This document shows positions 7,357 to 15,939 of a stretch of 36,353 nucleotides of DNA, piece after piece. Under the pieces are notes generated by a model that was not told where the DNA came from, searched no databases, and worked only from the letters and a program-made list of their open reading frames with translations. The position numbers and the translations under genes were made by a program. Origin of the DNA: Pyramidobacter sp. C12-8 (GTDB lineage: Bacteria > Synergistota > Synergistia > Synergistales > Dethiosulfovibrionaceae); the NCBI RefSeq assembly GCF_002007215.1, contig NZ_MUHX01000028.1, positions 1-36,353 on the forward strand, read 5' to 3'. Position 1 is the first letter of the stretch; each line of letters begins with the position of its first letter.

Positions 7357-9175
7357 AGAACTCCACGATCCTTTCGGGCGTCAGGCCAAGACGCTTGCGT
7401 TGCTGCTCCGGCGTGCCCGGCGCGACGAAGGCCGCCGGCAGCGCCGCCGCCCGCACGGCACACTGCAGACCGCGCTCTGCGCAGAACAAAGACAGGTGCT
7501 CGCCCAGCCCGCCGCGCTCATACGCTTCTTCGGCCGTGACGAGGAGTTTTTTTCCGTCCAGCCGCGCCAGCGCCTCTTCCGGCAGCGGAGAAACGCGGTT
7601 CAGATAAAGCAGGTCGGGCGCTTCGCCGCCGCGTTCGTCAACCAGTTCGGCCGCCCGGCGCGCGATCTGGCAGGCCGATCCGGCCGCAGCGACGCACCAT
7701 GAGCTGTTTCGATTCACGAAAGCGAAATCGGCCCTCTCGAAAACGTCGGCCGGCGTCAGCCGTTCCACGGCGCTGCCGCGCGGATAGCGGATCAGCGACG
7801 GGCCTTCGCAGCGCGCCGCGCTCTCGAAGGCGGCTTTCAGCGAGCGACCGTCGTAAGGCGCCCAGACTTTCAGATTGGGGATGGCGCTGGCCCAGTTCAT
7901 GTCGAACAGTCCCTGATGCGTCTCGCCGTCCTCGCCCACCAGTCCGGCGCGGTCCACGGCCAGGATCACCGGCAGACGCTGCAGACAGATGTCGTGCACC
8001 AGCTGGTCCATCGCCCGCTGCAAAAACGTCGAATAGATGCAGGCGATCGGCCTGAGGCCGCCGGCCGCCTGTCCCGCGGCGAACGTGAGCATATGTTCTT
8101 CGGCGATGCCCACGTCGAAAAAACGCCGCGGGAAAACGGCGCGGAGACGATTCAGCGCGCATCCTTCCGTCATGGCCGGGGTCAGGATCGTGACGCGGGG
8201 GTCTTTTTCCGCCAGATCTTCGATGCACGCAGCCGCCGCCCTGCTCCAGCTCGCCGAACTCGCGGGAGCTTTCCCCGCGGCGGCGACGCCGTGATAGGCG
8301 ACGGGATTTTCTTCGGCCGGCGCATAGCCTTTGCCTTTTTCCGTGAGCACGTGGATCAGCAGGGGACCGTCGTAATTTTTCGCCAAAGCGAAGACGCGCT
8401 CGAGTTCCTGTTCGTCGTGTCCGTCGAAAGGGCCCCAGTACGTCAGCCCCATGTCGCTGAAAAGATTGCCGCGGCTCAGCGCTTTTTTGACGGCGTTCTT
8501 CATCCGCTCCAAACGCCGATAGACCCGGTCGGTGCGGAACGCCTTTCGGCAAAAGCTCTTCACGACGTTTTTCGTGCCCTTGTACAGCGCGGAAGTGGAC
8601 AGCCTCGCCAGATGCAGCGCCATGCCGCCCACGCGCGGGCTGATCGACATGGCGTTGTCGTTGAGGATGAAGATCACGGGATTGTCGAGGGAACCGGCGT
8701 GATTCAACGCTTCGAAGGACTCGCCGTTGATCAGCGCGCCGTCGCCGACGACGGCGACGACGTGATGCTTTTCGCCGCGCAGGTCGCGCGCGACCGCGTA
8801 TCCCAGGGCCGCCGAGAGCGAGGTGCTGCTGTGTCCGACGCCGAAGTGGTCGTACGGGCTTTCGCTCATTTTCGGAAAGCCGCTGATGCCGCCCTCCGTC
8901 CGCAACGTCTCGAAACGGGCGTTGCGCCCCGTCAGGATCTTCCACGCATAGGCCTGGTGCCCCACGTCGAACACGACGCGGTCGCGCCGCGGATCGAAGA
9001 CCCGCAGCAGCGCCACGATCAACTCCACGGCTCCCAGAGAAGAAGCCAGATGGCCGCCGTTTTTCAGCGTGACGTCGACGATGCGGGAACGAACTTCGCC
9101 GATCAGTCCGGGAAGCTCCTTCTCGGGGAGCTTTTTTACGTCTTCCGGTCCCTTGATGTCGTCCAGCAGCGCCAT
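7337..9175 (-). CDS. dxs: 1-deoxy-D-xylulose-5-phosphate synthase
   Basis: A 612-residue thiamine diphosphate enzyme making DXP from pyruvate and glyceraldehyde 3-phosphate, the first step of the MEP isoprenoid pathway. Seen are the entry HLASSLGAVELIVALLRVFD, FDVGHQAYAWKILTGR, the ThDP/Mg motif GDGALINGESFEALN (Ile-Asn where many have Thr-Gly), and in the pyrimidine domain IAEEHMLTFAAG and DRAGLVGEDGETHQG. The C-terminal transketolase domain is complete. The ATG at 9175 lies one base after the ispA stop. The pathway continues with dxr and ispG in another operon of this window. Confidence 0.97.
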   Translation of the reverse strand: MALLDDIKGPEDVKKLPEKELPGLIGEVRSRIVDVTLKNGGHLASSLGAVELIVALLRVFDPRRDRVVFDVGHQAYAWKILTGRNARFETLRTEGGISGFPKMSESPYDHFGVGHSSTSLSAALGYAVARDLRGEKHHVVAVVGDGALINGESFEALNHAGSLDNPVIFILNDNAMSISPRVGGMALHLARLSTSALYKGTKNVVKSFCRKAFRTDRVYRRLERMKNAVKKALSRGNLFSDMGLTYWGPFDGHDEQELERVFALAKNYDGPLLIHVLTEKGKGYAPAEENPVAYHGVAAAGKAPASSASWSRAAAACIEDLAEKDPRVTILTPAMTEGCALNRLRAVFPRRFFDVGIAEEHMLTFAAGQAAGGLRPIACIYSTFLQRAMDQLVHDICLQRLPVILAVDRAGLVGEDGETHQGLFDMNWASAIPNLKVWAPYDGRSLKAAFESAARCEGPSLIRYPRGSAVERLTPADVFERADFAFVNRNSSWCVAAAGSACQIARRAAELVDERGGEAPDLLYLNRVSPLPEEALARLDGKKLLVTAEEAYERGGLGEHLSLFCAERGLQCAVRAAALPAAFVAPGTPEQQRKRLGLTPERIVEFYERQMR

Positions 9176-9176
9176 G

Positions 9177-10070
9177 TCAATTCGACCTGTGCTCCAGATA
9201 GGCGGCCAGACTCCGCAGGAACGCGCCCTTTTCCCCGAACGGCTCCAGCTGCCTTTCGGCGTCTAGCGTCCTCTCATGAAGCAGCGCGCGGGCACCGTCG
9301 AGACCGTAGGCGCGCACGAACGTGCGTTTGCCCTGCGCTTCGTCTTTGCCGAGCGTCTTTCCCATCGCAGCCTGCGAACCGGTGCAGTCGAGGAGGTCGT
9401 CGGCGATCTGAAACGCCAGCCCGACGTTCTCTCCATACTTCATGAGCCGCTGCAAAAGCGCGCCGTCCGCCCCCGCCAAGATGGCGCCTGCGCACAACGA
9501 GGCGCGGATCAGCACCATCGTCTTCATTGAAGCGATGTCCATGACAAAACTCTGGTCGTTTGTCTGGCTGGCGCGATCCGTGTCGAGCACCTGGCCGCCG
9601 CAGATCCCTTCCGGGCCGAGCGCCTGCGCGAAAAGAGCGAGAGCCCGGACGCAGCGCTGCGGTTCGGCGCCGTTTTTCGACAGACCGTCGAGCGCGGTCT
9701 CGAACGCGTCAAGAAACAGCGCGTCACCGGCCAGCAGCGCCAGGGATTCGCCGTAAACGACATGGTTCGTCGGCTTGCCGCGGCGCAGCGTGTCGTTGTC
9801 CATGCAGGGCAGGTCGTCGTGAATCAAGGACGCGGTGTGCGCCATCTCGAACGCCGTCGCCATCGGCACAACGCTTTCGGCTTTTCCTCCCATGATCTCC
9901 GCTCCGGCCATGCACAAAACCGGGCGCAGGCGCTTGCCGCCCGCCAACAGAGAATAATTCATAGCCTCGCGCAGCCGCGCCGGAATGCGGCGGCGTTCCT
10001 CTCCGCAAAAAGTCCGCAGCGACCTTTCGAAAAAAGCCGAGCGGCGGCTCAGTTCTTCTTTAAAGTCCAT
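9177..10070 (-). CDS. ispA: Short-chain polyprenyl diphosphate synthase (farnesyl/geranylgeranyl type)
   Basis: A 297-residue all-helical prenyltransferase condensing IPP with allylic diphosphates. The first aspartate-rich motif is DDLPCMDNDTLRRGKPT and the second FQIADDLLDCTG; GGKRLRPVLC binds IPP. The position between xseB and dxs matches IspA, which makes farnesyl diphosphate, the primer for uppS. The start at 10070 (ATG GAC TTT) overlaps the xseB stop and has AGGAAG upstream; an upstream ATG at 10094 has no ribosome site. Exact product chain length cannot be read with certainty. Confidence 0.93.
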   Translation of the reverse strand: MDFKEELSRRSAFFERSLRTFCGEERRRIPARLREAMNYSLLAGGKRLRPVLCMAGAEIMGGKAESVVPMATAFEMAHTASLIHDDLPCMDNDTLRRGKPTNHVVYGESLALLAGDALFLDAFETALDGLSKNGAEPQRCVRALALFAQALGPEGICGGQVLDTDRASQTNDQSFVMDIASMKTMVLIRASLCAGAILAGADGALLQRLMKYGENVGLAFQIADDLLDCTGSQAAMGKTLGKDEAQGKRTFVRAYGLDGARALLHERTLDAERQLEPFGEKGAFLRSLAAYLEHRSN

Positions 10071-10284
10071 TTTCGTCTTCTTCCTGCCGGTCAAAGTCGC
10101 TCAACGTCCCGTCGTCCTCCAGCTTCTTGACCTTCCCCTCCGCTTCGGCAAGGAACCGGCGGCACTCGGCCACGAGCTTCTGCCCTTCTTCATAGAGCGC
10201 CAGCGTTTGCTCAAGCGGCATCGCCGTACGCTCCATGTTTTTCAAGATTTCTTCAAGGCGTCCGATTTTTGCTGAATAGTCCAT
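10060..10284 (-). CDS. xseB: Exodeoxyribonuclease VII small subunit
   Basis: A 74-residue helical protein matching XseB in size and pattern: IGRLEEILKNMERTAMPLEQTLALYEEGQKLVAECRRFL when read in pieces, followed by an acidic tail. It pairs with XseA, which is not in this window, to degrade single-stranded DNA. The start at 10284 has GGAG eight bases upstream; the open frame extends to 10398 but those residues are unlike XseB and lie in the promoter region facing rpmB. First gene of the xseB-ispA-dxs-tlyA operon. A run of six AG repeats (10313-10324) lies upstream. Confidence 0.92.
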   Translation of the reverse strand: MDYSAKIGRLEEILKNMERTAMPLEQTLALYEEGQKLVAECRRFLAEAEGKVKKLEDDGTLSDFDRQEEDENGL

Positions 10285-10364
10285 CTTCACGACTCCAATC
10301 AAAGCTCCCCGCAGAGAGAGAGAGAATGTTCTTCTTAAAAAAATATCCAGACCTCTGAAACCAT

Positions 10365-10394
10365 TTGCCTTAATGGCCGTACCTGTGTTAAAAT
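10365..10394 (+). promoter_or_regulatory. Candidate promoter of rpmB
   Basis: Plus-strand TTGCCT (10365-10370), 18-base spacer, TAAAAT (10389-10394), about 45 bases before the rpmB start. Both boxes are one or two bases off consensus. Confidence 0.55.
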
Positions 10395-10437
10395 TCACTG
10401 GCTGTTACTGAACACTACACAAAGGAGGCTGCTTTAA

Positions 10438-10632
10438 ATGTCCCAGGTATGTGACTGCTGTGGTCGCGGTCCTGCGACGGGAAATCAGCTGAGCCACTCT
10501 CATCGCAGAACTCGCAGACGCTGGCTGCTCAACCTTTTTTCCGTCCGCGTGGACCTTGGCGGCGGCGAAGCGAAGAGAATGCGCATCTGCTCCCGTTGCC
10601 TTCGTTCCGGAAAAGTCAAGAGAGCGCTCTAA
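10438..10632 (+). CDS. rpmB: 50S ribosomal protein L28
   Basis: A 64-residue basic ribosomal protein. It opens with CDCCGRGPATGNQLSHSHRRTRRRW, read here as the L28 pattern of a Cys pair, GNxxSHS and a basic stretch; a second Cys pair, ICSRCLRSGKV, completes a zinc-binding C-plus type. ATG at 10438 has AGGAGG eleven bases before. It is a single-gene unit on the plus strand, divergent from xseB and convergent with ftsK, with its own terminator. Confidence 0.96.
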   Translation: MSQVCDCCGRGPATGNQLSHSHRRTRRRWLLNLFSVRVDLGGGEAKRMRICSRCLRSGKVKRAL

Positions 10633-10708
10633 TCAAAACGGACAAGCCGCCGTTCCTTGTGCTGCCAATGATTTCAGCCGGAACTTTTCCGGTAGAACGG
10701 ACACGCCG

Positions 10709-10734
10709 AGAGGCCCGAAAGGGGCCTCTTTTTT
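10709..10734 (+). terminator. Terminator of rpmB
   Basis: An 8-bp GC-rich stem (agaggccc 10709-10716, gggcctct 10722-10729), 5-base loop, and a run of six T. A textbook factor-independent terminator, 77 bases after the rpmB stop. Confidence 0.9.
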
Positions 10735-10750
10735 ATCCCCGGCTCCTGCC

Positions 10751-10806
10751 ATGGCGGTGAAAAAGTCTGCGCCCGATGGGCGCAAACTTTTTCACCGCCA
10801 TTTTTT
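10751..10806. terminator. Long hairpin between rpmB and ftsK
   Basis: A 24-bp stem with one C/A mismatch (10751-10774 against 10778-10801) and only a 3-base loop, with six T following on the plus strand. It begins two bases after the ftsK stop as read on the minus strand. The T-run suits plus-strand termination; on the minus strand it could stop or protect the ftsK message, since the A-run there precedes the stem. Confidence 0.7.
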
Positions 10807-13422
10807 CTATTCGCCGCGGAGCTGCTCGAGAATCTCCAAAGCTTCCGCCTCGTCCACCAGGATTTCCCGGGGCTTGCCGCCATGCTGCGGTCCGACGATG
10901 CCCATGGACTCCATCGTATCGACCATGCGGGCGGCGCGGGTAAAACCGACGCGCATCTGGCGCTGCAGACCGCTCGACGAAGCCACGCCGGTGCTGAGCA
11001 CGATCTTGATGGCTTCCTCAAGGCGGCTGTCTTCAAGAAAGTCGGAAGAAGTCCCGCCCTTTTCGTCACTTGCCTCTTCCAGATCGACGTATTCGGGATC
11101 GCCGAAAGTGTTGCGCAGATATTCGACCACCCTGATGTTCGTCTGTTCGTCCAGGAACGGCGACTGGATCCGCAGCGGATGCGGCGTCTTGGTGCTGACA
11201 AAGAGCATGTCGCCCTTGCCCAGCAGATTCTGCGCGCCGGACTTGTCCAGAATGGTTTTCGAGTCGATCGCCGACGGCAGCACGAAAGACACTCGCGCCG
11301 GGATGTTCGCCTTGATGGTTCCGGTCAGCACGTTGACGGAGGGGCGCTGCGTCGCCAGCATCAGATGGATTCCGGAGGCGCGCGCTTTCTGCGCCAGACT
11401 CATGATGCAGTCTTCCACTTCTTTCTGAGCCGTCATCATCAGATCGGCCAGCTCGTCCACGATGATCACGATATGAGGCAGGCGATCCTTGGGAAGAACT
11501 TTACTGTTGTACGAAAAGATATCCTTGACCTTTGCCTGATAGCAGACGTCGTAGCGCCGCTCCATCTCGCGCACGGCCCAGGCCAAGGCGTGCACGGCCC
11601 CCGTCGCCGAGACGATGGGTTTGGCGAGGATATGCGGCAGCGACTCGTAGATGCCCATCTCGACCCGCTTCGGATCGACCATGATGAAGCGCAGCTCCGC
11701 GGGTGTGTTGTGATAGCACAGAGAGACGATGCAGTTATTGACGAAAATGCTCTTGCCCGACCCCGTCGTTCCGGCGATCAGCAGATGCGGCAGGTCTTCC
11801 AAACCGGAGATGAGGATGCGCCCGTCCACCGTCTGCCCCAGCGGCAGCGGCAGCTTGAGTTTCGTTTTCTGGAAAACTTCGCTTTCCAGAATCTGGCGCA
11901 GCGGCACGGAACGGCGATTGACGTTCGGCAGTTCGATGCCCACATACGAGGTGCCGATGATCGGCGCTTCCACTCGGATCGAGGAGACGCCCAGCGCCAC
12001 GGCAATGTCGTTGCCGAGAGCCATCACCTTGCTGACCTTGATGCCCGGAGCCAATTGAATCTGATACTGCACGACCGTCGGGCCGATGATCGTGCGCTTC
12101 AGTTCCGCGGAAACGCCGAAATCGGCAAGAGACAAGATCACTTTCTGTCCGTTTTCCTGCGCCTGCTGATCGTCGATGACCTCTTTGATGTCCCGATGCG
12201 GTCCGAGCAGATCGAGCGGCGGCGGGAAACTTCCCACGGGAATCGGGCGTCCCGCGCAGAACTGAACGTTCTCCGTCCCGACCAGATCTCCCGACGGTTC
12301 CACTTCCACGGAAGGCTTTTTGCTGATCGGCACGGAACCGGCCGCTGCAAAGGCGCTTTCCGCTTCGCCAGCGCTTCCGGATTCCCCGGAAGTGACGGCG
12401 GCGGACGCTCTTTCGCCATTCGTATCGGAAAGTTCATCTTCCCGCGCCTCCGCCGCTTCATGGCCATAGCGGTCGGACTGGGGCGCGTTGGCAAAATAAT
12501 CGCCGTAATCTTCGCTTTCGGCGTTCTCTCCCTGCTCGTCGGCGTATTGCTCGGCATACTCGTCGATGATCTCGCCGTTTTCGCGTTCCTTCCTGCCGTG
12601 ACCGAACAGCGCCTTCACGGCAGCGCCCAGCGAGCCCCAGAAGCCTGTTTTTCCGGCGCCGCCGCTTTGGGGCGGGCTTTCCGTTTCAGAAACGGCGGCC
12701 TCGGCAGCCTCGGCTTCTTCGCTGGGCAACGCCTCTTCGGGGATACTTTCTTCCGGTCGCGCCGTTTCGGCCTCACCCTGCACCGCCGGCGCGGCTTCCC
12801 CCTCGGCCTGCGCAGAAGCGGGGGCCTGGGACGCTTTTTCGCGGCGCCAGCGCGGCATGTGAACGAACGACAAACGCTCGCGGAGCCAGGCAACACGAGC
12901 AGCGTTGAGATGTCCATAATTGAATGCCGCCAGTCCGACAAGACACAGCCCCGTCAGCATTGTCCCGATCACGCCGATAAAACGGGGCAGCACCTGAGAA
13001 GAGACGTTCCCCAGAATACCGGGACTGAGAAGTCCGATATTTTCGCCCGCTCCGATGCGCCGAAGCATTCCCAGGAACAGAGTGACGGCGCCGTAAAGAC
13101 AAAACGTCCCCATCCACTGGCTGAAGACGGAATGAACCTGACGGTACAGCAAAGAACAAAAAAGGCCGTAGAAAAAATGCAACAGCAGCAGCACAAGACC
13201 GCCGCCCGCCAGCCGCAGCAGGCAGCTCGCCATGTCCTTACCCAGCACGCCGGCGCCTTTGGTGAACAACGAGGCCGTGACATACAGCAGGATCGCCGCC
13301 AGAAAAATCTGACACAGACGGAACAGCGCGCCGAATTCAAAACCGCGCTTGGCCATCCTGCCACGTGCAGATTGAGTTTTTGTGGCGCGCCGACGCGATT
13401 TAAAGCGATTTTTCGAACTCAT
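10807..13422 (-). CDS. ftsK: DNA translocase FtsK/SpoIIIE
   Basis: An 871-residue membrane-anchored motor for chromosome segregation at division. Four hydrophobic helices occupy about residues 30-180, then a long Ala/Glu-rich acidic linker to about 370, then the RecA-like motor with Walker A GTTGSGKS at residues 551-558 and the Walker B region HIVIIVDELADLMM. The last ~65 residues are the gamma winged helix that reads KOPS-type polar sequences (SSGLQRQMRVGFTRAARMVD). The ATG overlaps the tldD stop (ATGA). Last gene of the long nadE-to-ftsK run. Confidence 0.96.
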   Translation of the reverse strand: MSSKNRFKSRRRATKTQSARGRMAKRGFEFGALFRLCQIFLAAILLYVTASLFTKGAGVLGKDMASCLLRLAGGGLVLLLLHFFYGLFCSLLYRQVHSVFSQWMGTFCLYGAVTLFLGMLRRIGAGENIGLLSPGILGNVSSQVLPRFIGVIGTMLTGLCLVGLAAFNYGHLNAARVAWLRERLSFVHMPRWRREKASQAPASAQAEGEAAPAVQGEAETARPEESIPEEALPSEEAEAAEAAVSETESPPQSGGAGKTGFWGSLGAAVKALFGHGRKERENGEIIDEYAEQYADEQGENAESEDYGDYFANAPQSDRYGHEAAEAREDELSDTNGERASAAVTSGESGSAGEAESAFAAAGSVPISKKPSVEVEPSGDLVGTENVQFCAGRPIPVGSFPPPLDLLGPHRDIKEVIDDQQAQENGQKVILSLADFGVSAELKRTIIGPTVVQYQIQLAPGIKVSKVMALGNDIAVALGVSSIRVEAPIIGTSYVGIELPNVNRRSVPLRQILESEVFQKTKLKLPLPLGQTVDGRILISGLEDLPHLLIAGTTGSGKSIFVNNCIVSLCYHNTPAELRFIMVDPKRVEMGIYESLPHILAKPIVSATGAVHALAWAVREMERRYDVCYQAKVKDIFSYNSKVLPKDRLPHIVIIVDELADLMMTAQKEVEDCIMSLAQKARASGIHLMLATQRPSVNVLTGTIKANIPARVSFVLPSAIDSKTILDKSGAQNLLGKGDMLFVSTKTPHPLRIQSPFLDEQTNIRVVEYLRNTFGDPEYVDLEEASDEKGGTSSDFLEDSRLEEAIKIVLSTGVASSSGLQRQMRVGFTRAARMVDTMESMGIVGPQHGGKPREILVDEAEALEILEQLRGE

Positions 13423-14774
13423 CTATCAGCGGCCGTCCCTCCGACGACAAGCCCATCGATCAGCAACGATGGCTGTCCGTCTGTGACAGGGAGGCTTTGT
13501 CCCTCCTTTTCGCACATTCCCGGCTCCATGTGGAGCCTTTTGCCGACGGCGCGGATCCCCATCAGCGCGTCGATGCCGCGGCCGATCAGCGAAGCGCCCT
13601 TGACCGGGCGCGTTATTTTCCCGTCTTCGATCAGAGAGCCCTGCGTGACGTCGAAAACGAATTCCCCCGTCGTCGTGTTGACTTCGCCGCCGCCCATGCG
13701 GCAGACGAAGATCCCACGGGGAACGCTCTGGATCATCTCGCCCTGCTCGCGGGTCCCTTCGGCCACAAAGGTGTTGCTCATACGCGGCATCGGCAGGCCG
13801 GCATAGGACGAGCGCCGCCCGTTGCCGGTCAGGGGCAGGCCATACAAGCGCGCACATCGTTTGTCCGTCAGGTAGTTTTTCAGAATTCCCCGCTCGATAA
13901 GGACCGTCCGCCGGGAGGGCGTCCCTTCGTCGTCGCAGGCAAAAGAACCGTAGAGTCCGGGGATCGACGCGTCGTCAACGACCGTCACGTCCTCCGCCGC
14001 GACCTGTCTGCCGATTTTTCCCGCAAAGGACGACTGTTCCTCGAACGCGAGATCGGCTTCCATTCCATGCCCGCAGGCCTCATGGACAATGGTGCCGCCG
14101 GCTTCGTCGGATAAAAGCACCGGCATGGCGCCCGTCGGACACTCCACCGCTTCAAGGTTGAGCAAAGCCTCCCGAAGAGCTCTGCGAGCCACGTTGTTCG
14201 CGGAAAGCTCTCGAAAGAACTCACGGGCGTCTCCGGACAGGGAAAAAGCGTCATAGCCGCTTTCCAGACGTCCATTGCGTTCCACGATCACCTCGGCGGC
14301 AAAAGAACAATGTTCCACTTCCCCGGCACGGCTTCCTTCCGGTGAAACGACGACGTACCGGCGCGCGTTTGCGGAACAGGACAGCGTGATCTGCCTGATC
14401 CAGCCGCACTCTGCCCGCAGGCACCGGTCAGTTTCACCGAAAAAATCCACGTTCTCCGGAAAGAACGCCTGCACGCGGTCAATCGGAAAATTCATTGCGG
14501 GAACTTTCCCGCTTTTGACCGAAGCGATGCGGGCCGCCTCTGCAAGAGCCCGCGCCGCGCCGCCGCGTTCGACGCCGGAAACCACGGCAAAAGCCGAACT
14601 CCTGCCTTTCAGCAAACGGGCGGAACAACCAGCGGACGAAGAGCTGGAAACCTCTTCGACTTTTCCGTCACTGTAGGACAAACTGCGCGACGCGGAGCGC
14701 TGAAAGTACAGATCGCCCCCATCGATACCGGGCAGAGCGCTCAAAAACTGCCTGCAGTCCTCCAAAGCGGCCAT
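13419..14774 (-). CDS. tldD: TldD-family metalloprotease
   Basis: A 451-residue protein of the TldD/PmbA family, the metalloprotease half of the TldD-TldE heterodimer, which trims small peptides such as microcin precursors and CcdA-type antitoxins. The HExxxH zinc motif is in IVHEACGHGMEADL; GILKNYLTDKR, the RRSSYAGLPMPRMSNTFV stretch and the GGEVNTTTGEF stretch are family signatures. The ATG at 14774 shares a base with the yqeH stop (TAATG); the open frame extends upstream to 14876 but within yqeH. No TldE/PmbA partner is seen in the window, so this may be a stand-alone member or its partner is elsewhere. Confidence 0.93.
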   Translation of the reverse strand: MAALEDCRQFLSALPGIDGGDLYFQRSASRSLSYSDGKVEEVSSSSSAGCSARLLKGRSSAFAVVSGVERGGAARALAEAARIASVKSGKVPAMNFPIDRVQAFFPENVDFFGETDRCLRAECGWIRQITLSCSANARRYVVVSPEGSRAGEVEHCSFAAEVIVERNGRLESGYDAFSLSGDAREFFRELSANNVARRALREALLNLEAVECPTGAMPVLLSDEAGGTIVHEACGHGMEADLAFEEQSSFAGKIGRQVAAEDVTVVDDASIPGLYGSFACDDEGTPSRRTVLIERGILKNYLTDKRCARLYGLPLTGNGRRSSYAGLPMPRMSNTFVAEGTREQGEMIQSVPRGIFVCRMGGGEVNTTTGEFVFDVTQGSLIEDGKITRPVKGASLIGRGIDALMGIRAVGKRLHMEPGMCEKEGQSLPVTDGQPSLLIDGLVVGGTAADR

Positions 14775-15907
14775 TAATATTTTTTCTTCCCCTGCAGCCG
14801 CCGCGCCGGCGAGGGAATGAGCCAGGGACGCCGGACTCCCTTCACGAACGCGGGGGCGCGCAGCTTCGCCGTACAAGCGCCGCTGTACAGCGCGACCCAG
14901 CCGATGCCGGGGACGACCAGATCTTCTTCGGGGCGGATCCGGAACTCTTCTTCACGCCAGTTCTGCGTCCGCAGTTTCGCCGCGCACTTGCGGCACGGCG
15001 GCACCAGCAATTCGCCGACATGATCCTTCATCAGGCCGTCGATGCGTTCTTCGCGGGTGCGATGGATCGTGACGCTGTCAGGAGCGAAAATCCCCAAGCG
15101 GACCCAGCCGCGCTCGCCCGCATCCGCAACTGTAAGCTGCGCCAGGCCGCCCCAAAAAACGGTTTGACCGGTTTTCAGCACCTCGATGCTGCTCTGAAAA
15201 ACTTTTTTCGGCGAAAGAGCGGCGAGGCAATCAGGACAGAGCACGGGAACGAAGGGATCCTCCCCCTTCAAGCCGGGAGCGTCCACCAGAACGGGACCGT
15301 TCGCCATCCGGTATTCCGTCAGTCCCACGGTCGTGCCGGGCAGACGGGACACCGTCGGCACTTCATTCTTCAAAAGAGCGCCGAGGAGCGTGCTCTTGCC
15401 GATATTGGCGGCGCCGGCAAAAAGGAGCCGGTCGTCGGCGTCGAACGTCTCCTCGATGTGCCGTCGCAGTTCGGCCATATCGCCGCGGTTCTGCGCCGAG
15501 ACCAGGAGAATCTGTTCCTGACGGACGCCCGTGCGTTCCGACAGCCACTGCAGCACGTCTTTGCGGGTCGTCCACGGTTCGAGCAGGTCGATTTTGTTGG
15601 CGATAACAAAGACAGGCTTTTTCATGCTTTCCGCCCAGTCGAGATCGGGCAGGGAAATCTCCGGACGACTCACGTCAAGGACAAGAAACAGGGCGGCGGC
15701 GCCCAGCGCGCGGGCCCTGATATCCTTTTGGATCCCCGGGTCAGCGAGCAGCGCCTTGCGATAAACGCCGTAATGCTTCATTTGAAAGCAGCGTTTGCAA
15801 AGCACGCCTTCGTCGGGATTCTTGCCCGGCACAAGATAGCCGGGGAGATTCTCGTCAACGCTCTGAAAAACGGCTCCGCAGCCGGGACAACGTTTCTTTT
15901 CTTCCAT
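14774..15907 (-). CDS. yqeH: Circularly permuted ribosome-assembly GTPase YqeH
   Basis: A 377-residue GTPase that in Bacillus helps 30S subunit assembly. The N-terminal zinc finger uses C7, C10, C37 and C40. The GTPase motifs are in permuted order: G4 ANKIDLL and G5 VSAQN come before G1 GAANIGKSTL and G3 VDAPGLKG. The C-terminal part has further Cys pairs (LCPDC, PCRKC). The ATG at 15907 has GGAGA upstream. It lies 32 bases after mltG and overlaps tldD by one base. Confidence 0.94.
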   Translation of the reverse strand: MEEKKRCPGCGAVFQSVDENLPGYLVPGKNPDEGVLCKRCFQMKHYGVYRKALLADPGIQKDIRARALGAAALFLVLDVSRPEISLPDLDWAESMKKPVFVIANKIDLLEPWTTRKDVLQWLSERTGVRQEQILLVSAQNRGDMAELRRHIEETFDADDRLLFAGAANIGKSTLLGALLKNEVPTVSRLPGTTVGLTEYRMANGPVLVDAPGLKGEDPFVPVLCPDCLAALSPKKVFQSSIEVLKTGQTVFWGGLAQLTVADAGERGWVRLGIFAPDSVTIHRTREERIDGLMKDHVGELLVPPCRKCAAKLRTQNWREEEFRIRPEEDLVVPGIGWVALYSGACTAKLRAPAFVKGVRRPWLIPSPARRLQGKKKY

Positions 15908-15939
15908 CGGAAGCGTCTCCTTCTTCTGTTCCCACGAAT

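Noticed and set aside
7916-9445. 509-residue plus-strand open frame opposite dxs and ispA
   Set aside because: Antisense shadow with no recognisable domain or ribosome site.
10313-10324. Run of six AG repeats upstream of xseB
   Set aside because: Too short to call a phase-variable tract with confidence; noted in the xseB entry.
10882-13806. 974-residue plus-strand open frame opposite ftsK and tldD
   Set aside because: It is antisense to recognised genes, has low-complexity Arg/Ala/His-rich composition and no motif; a shadow of GC-rich coding sequence.
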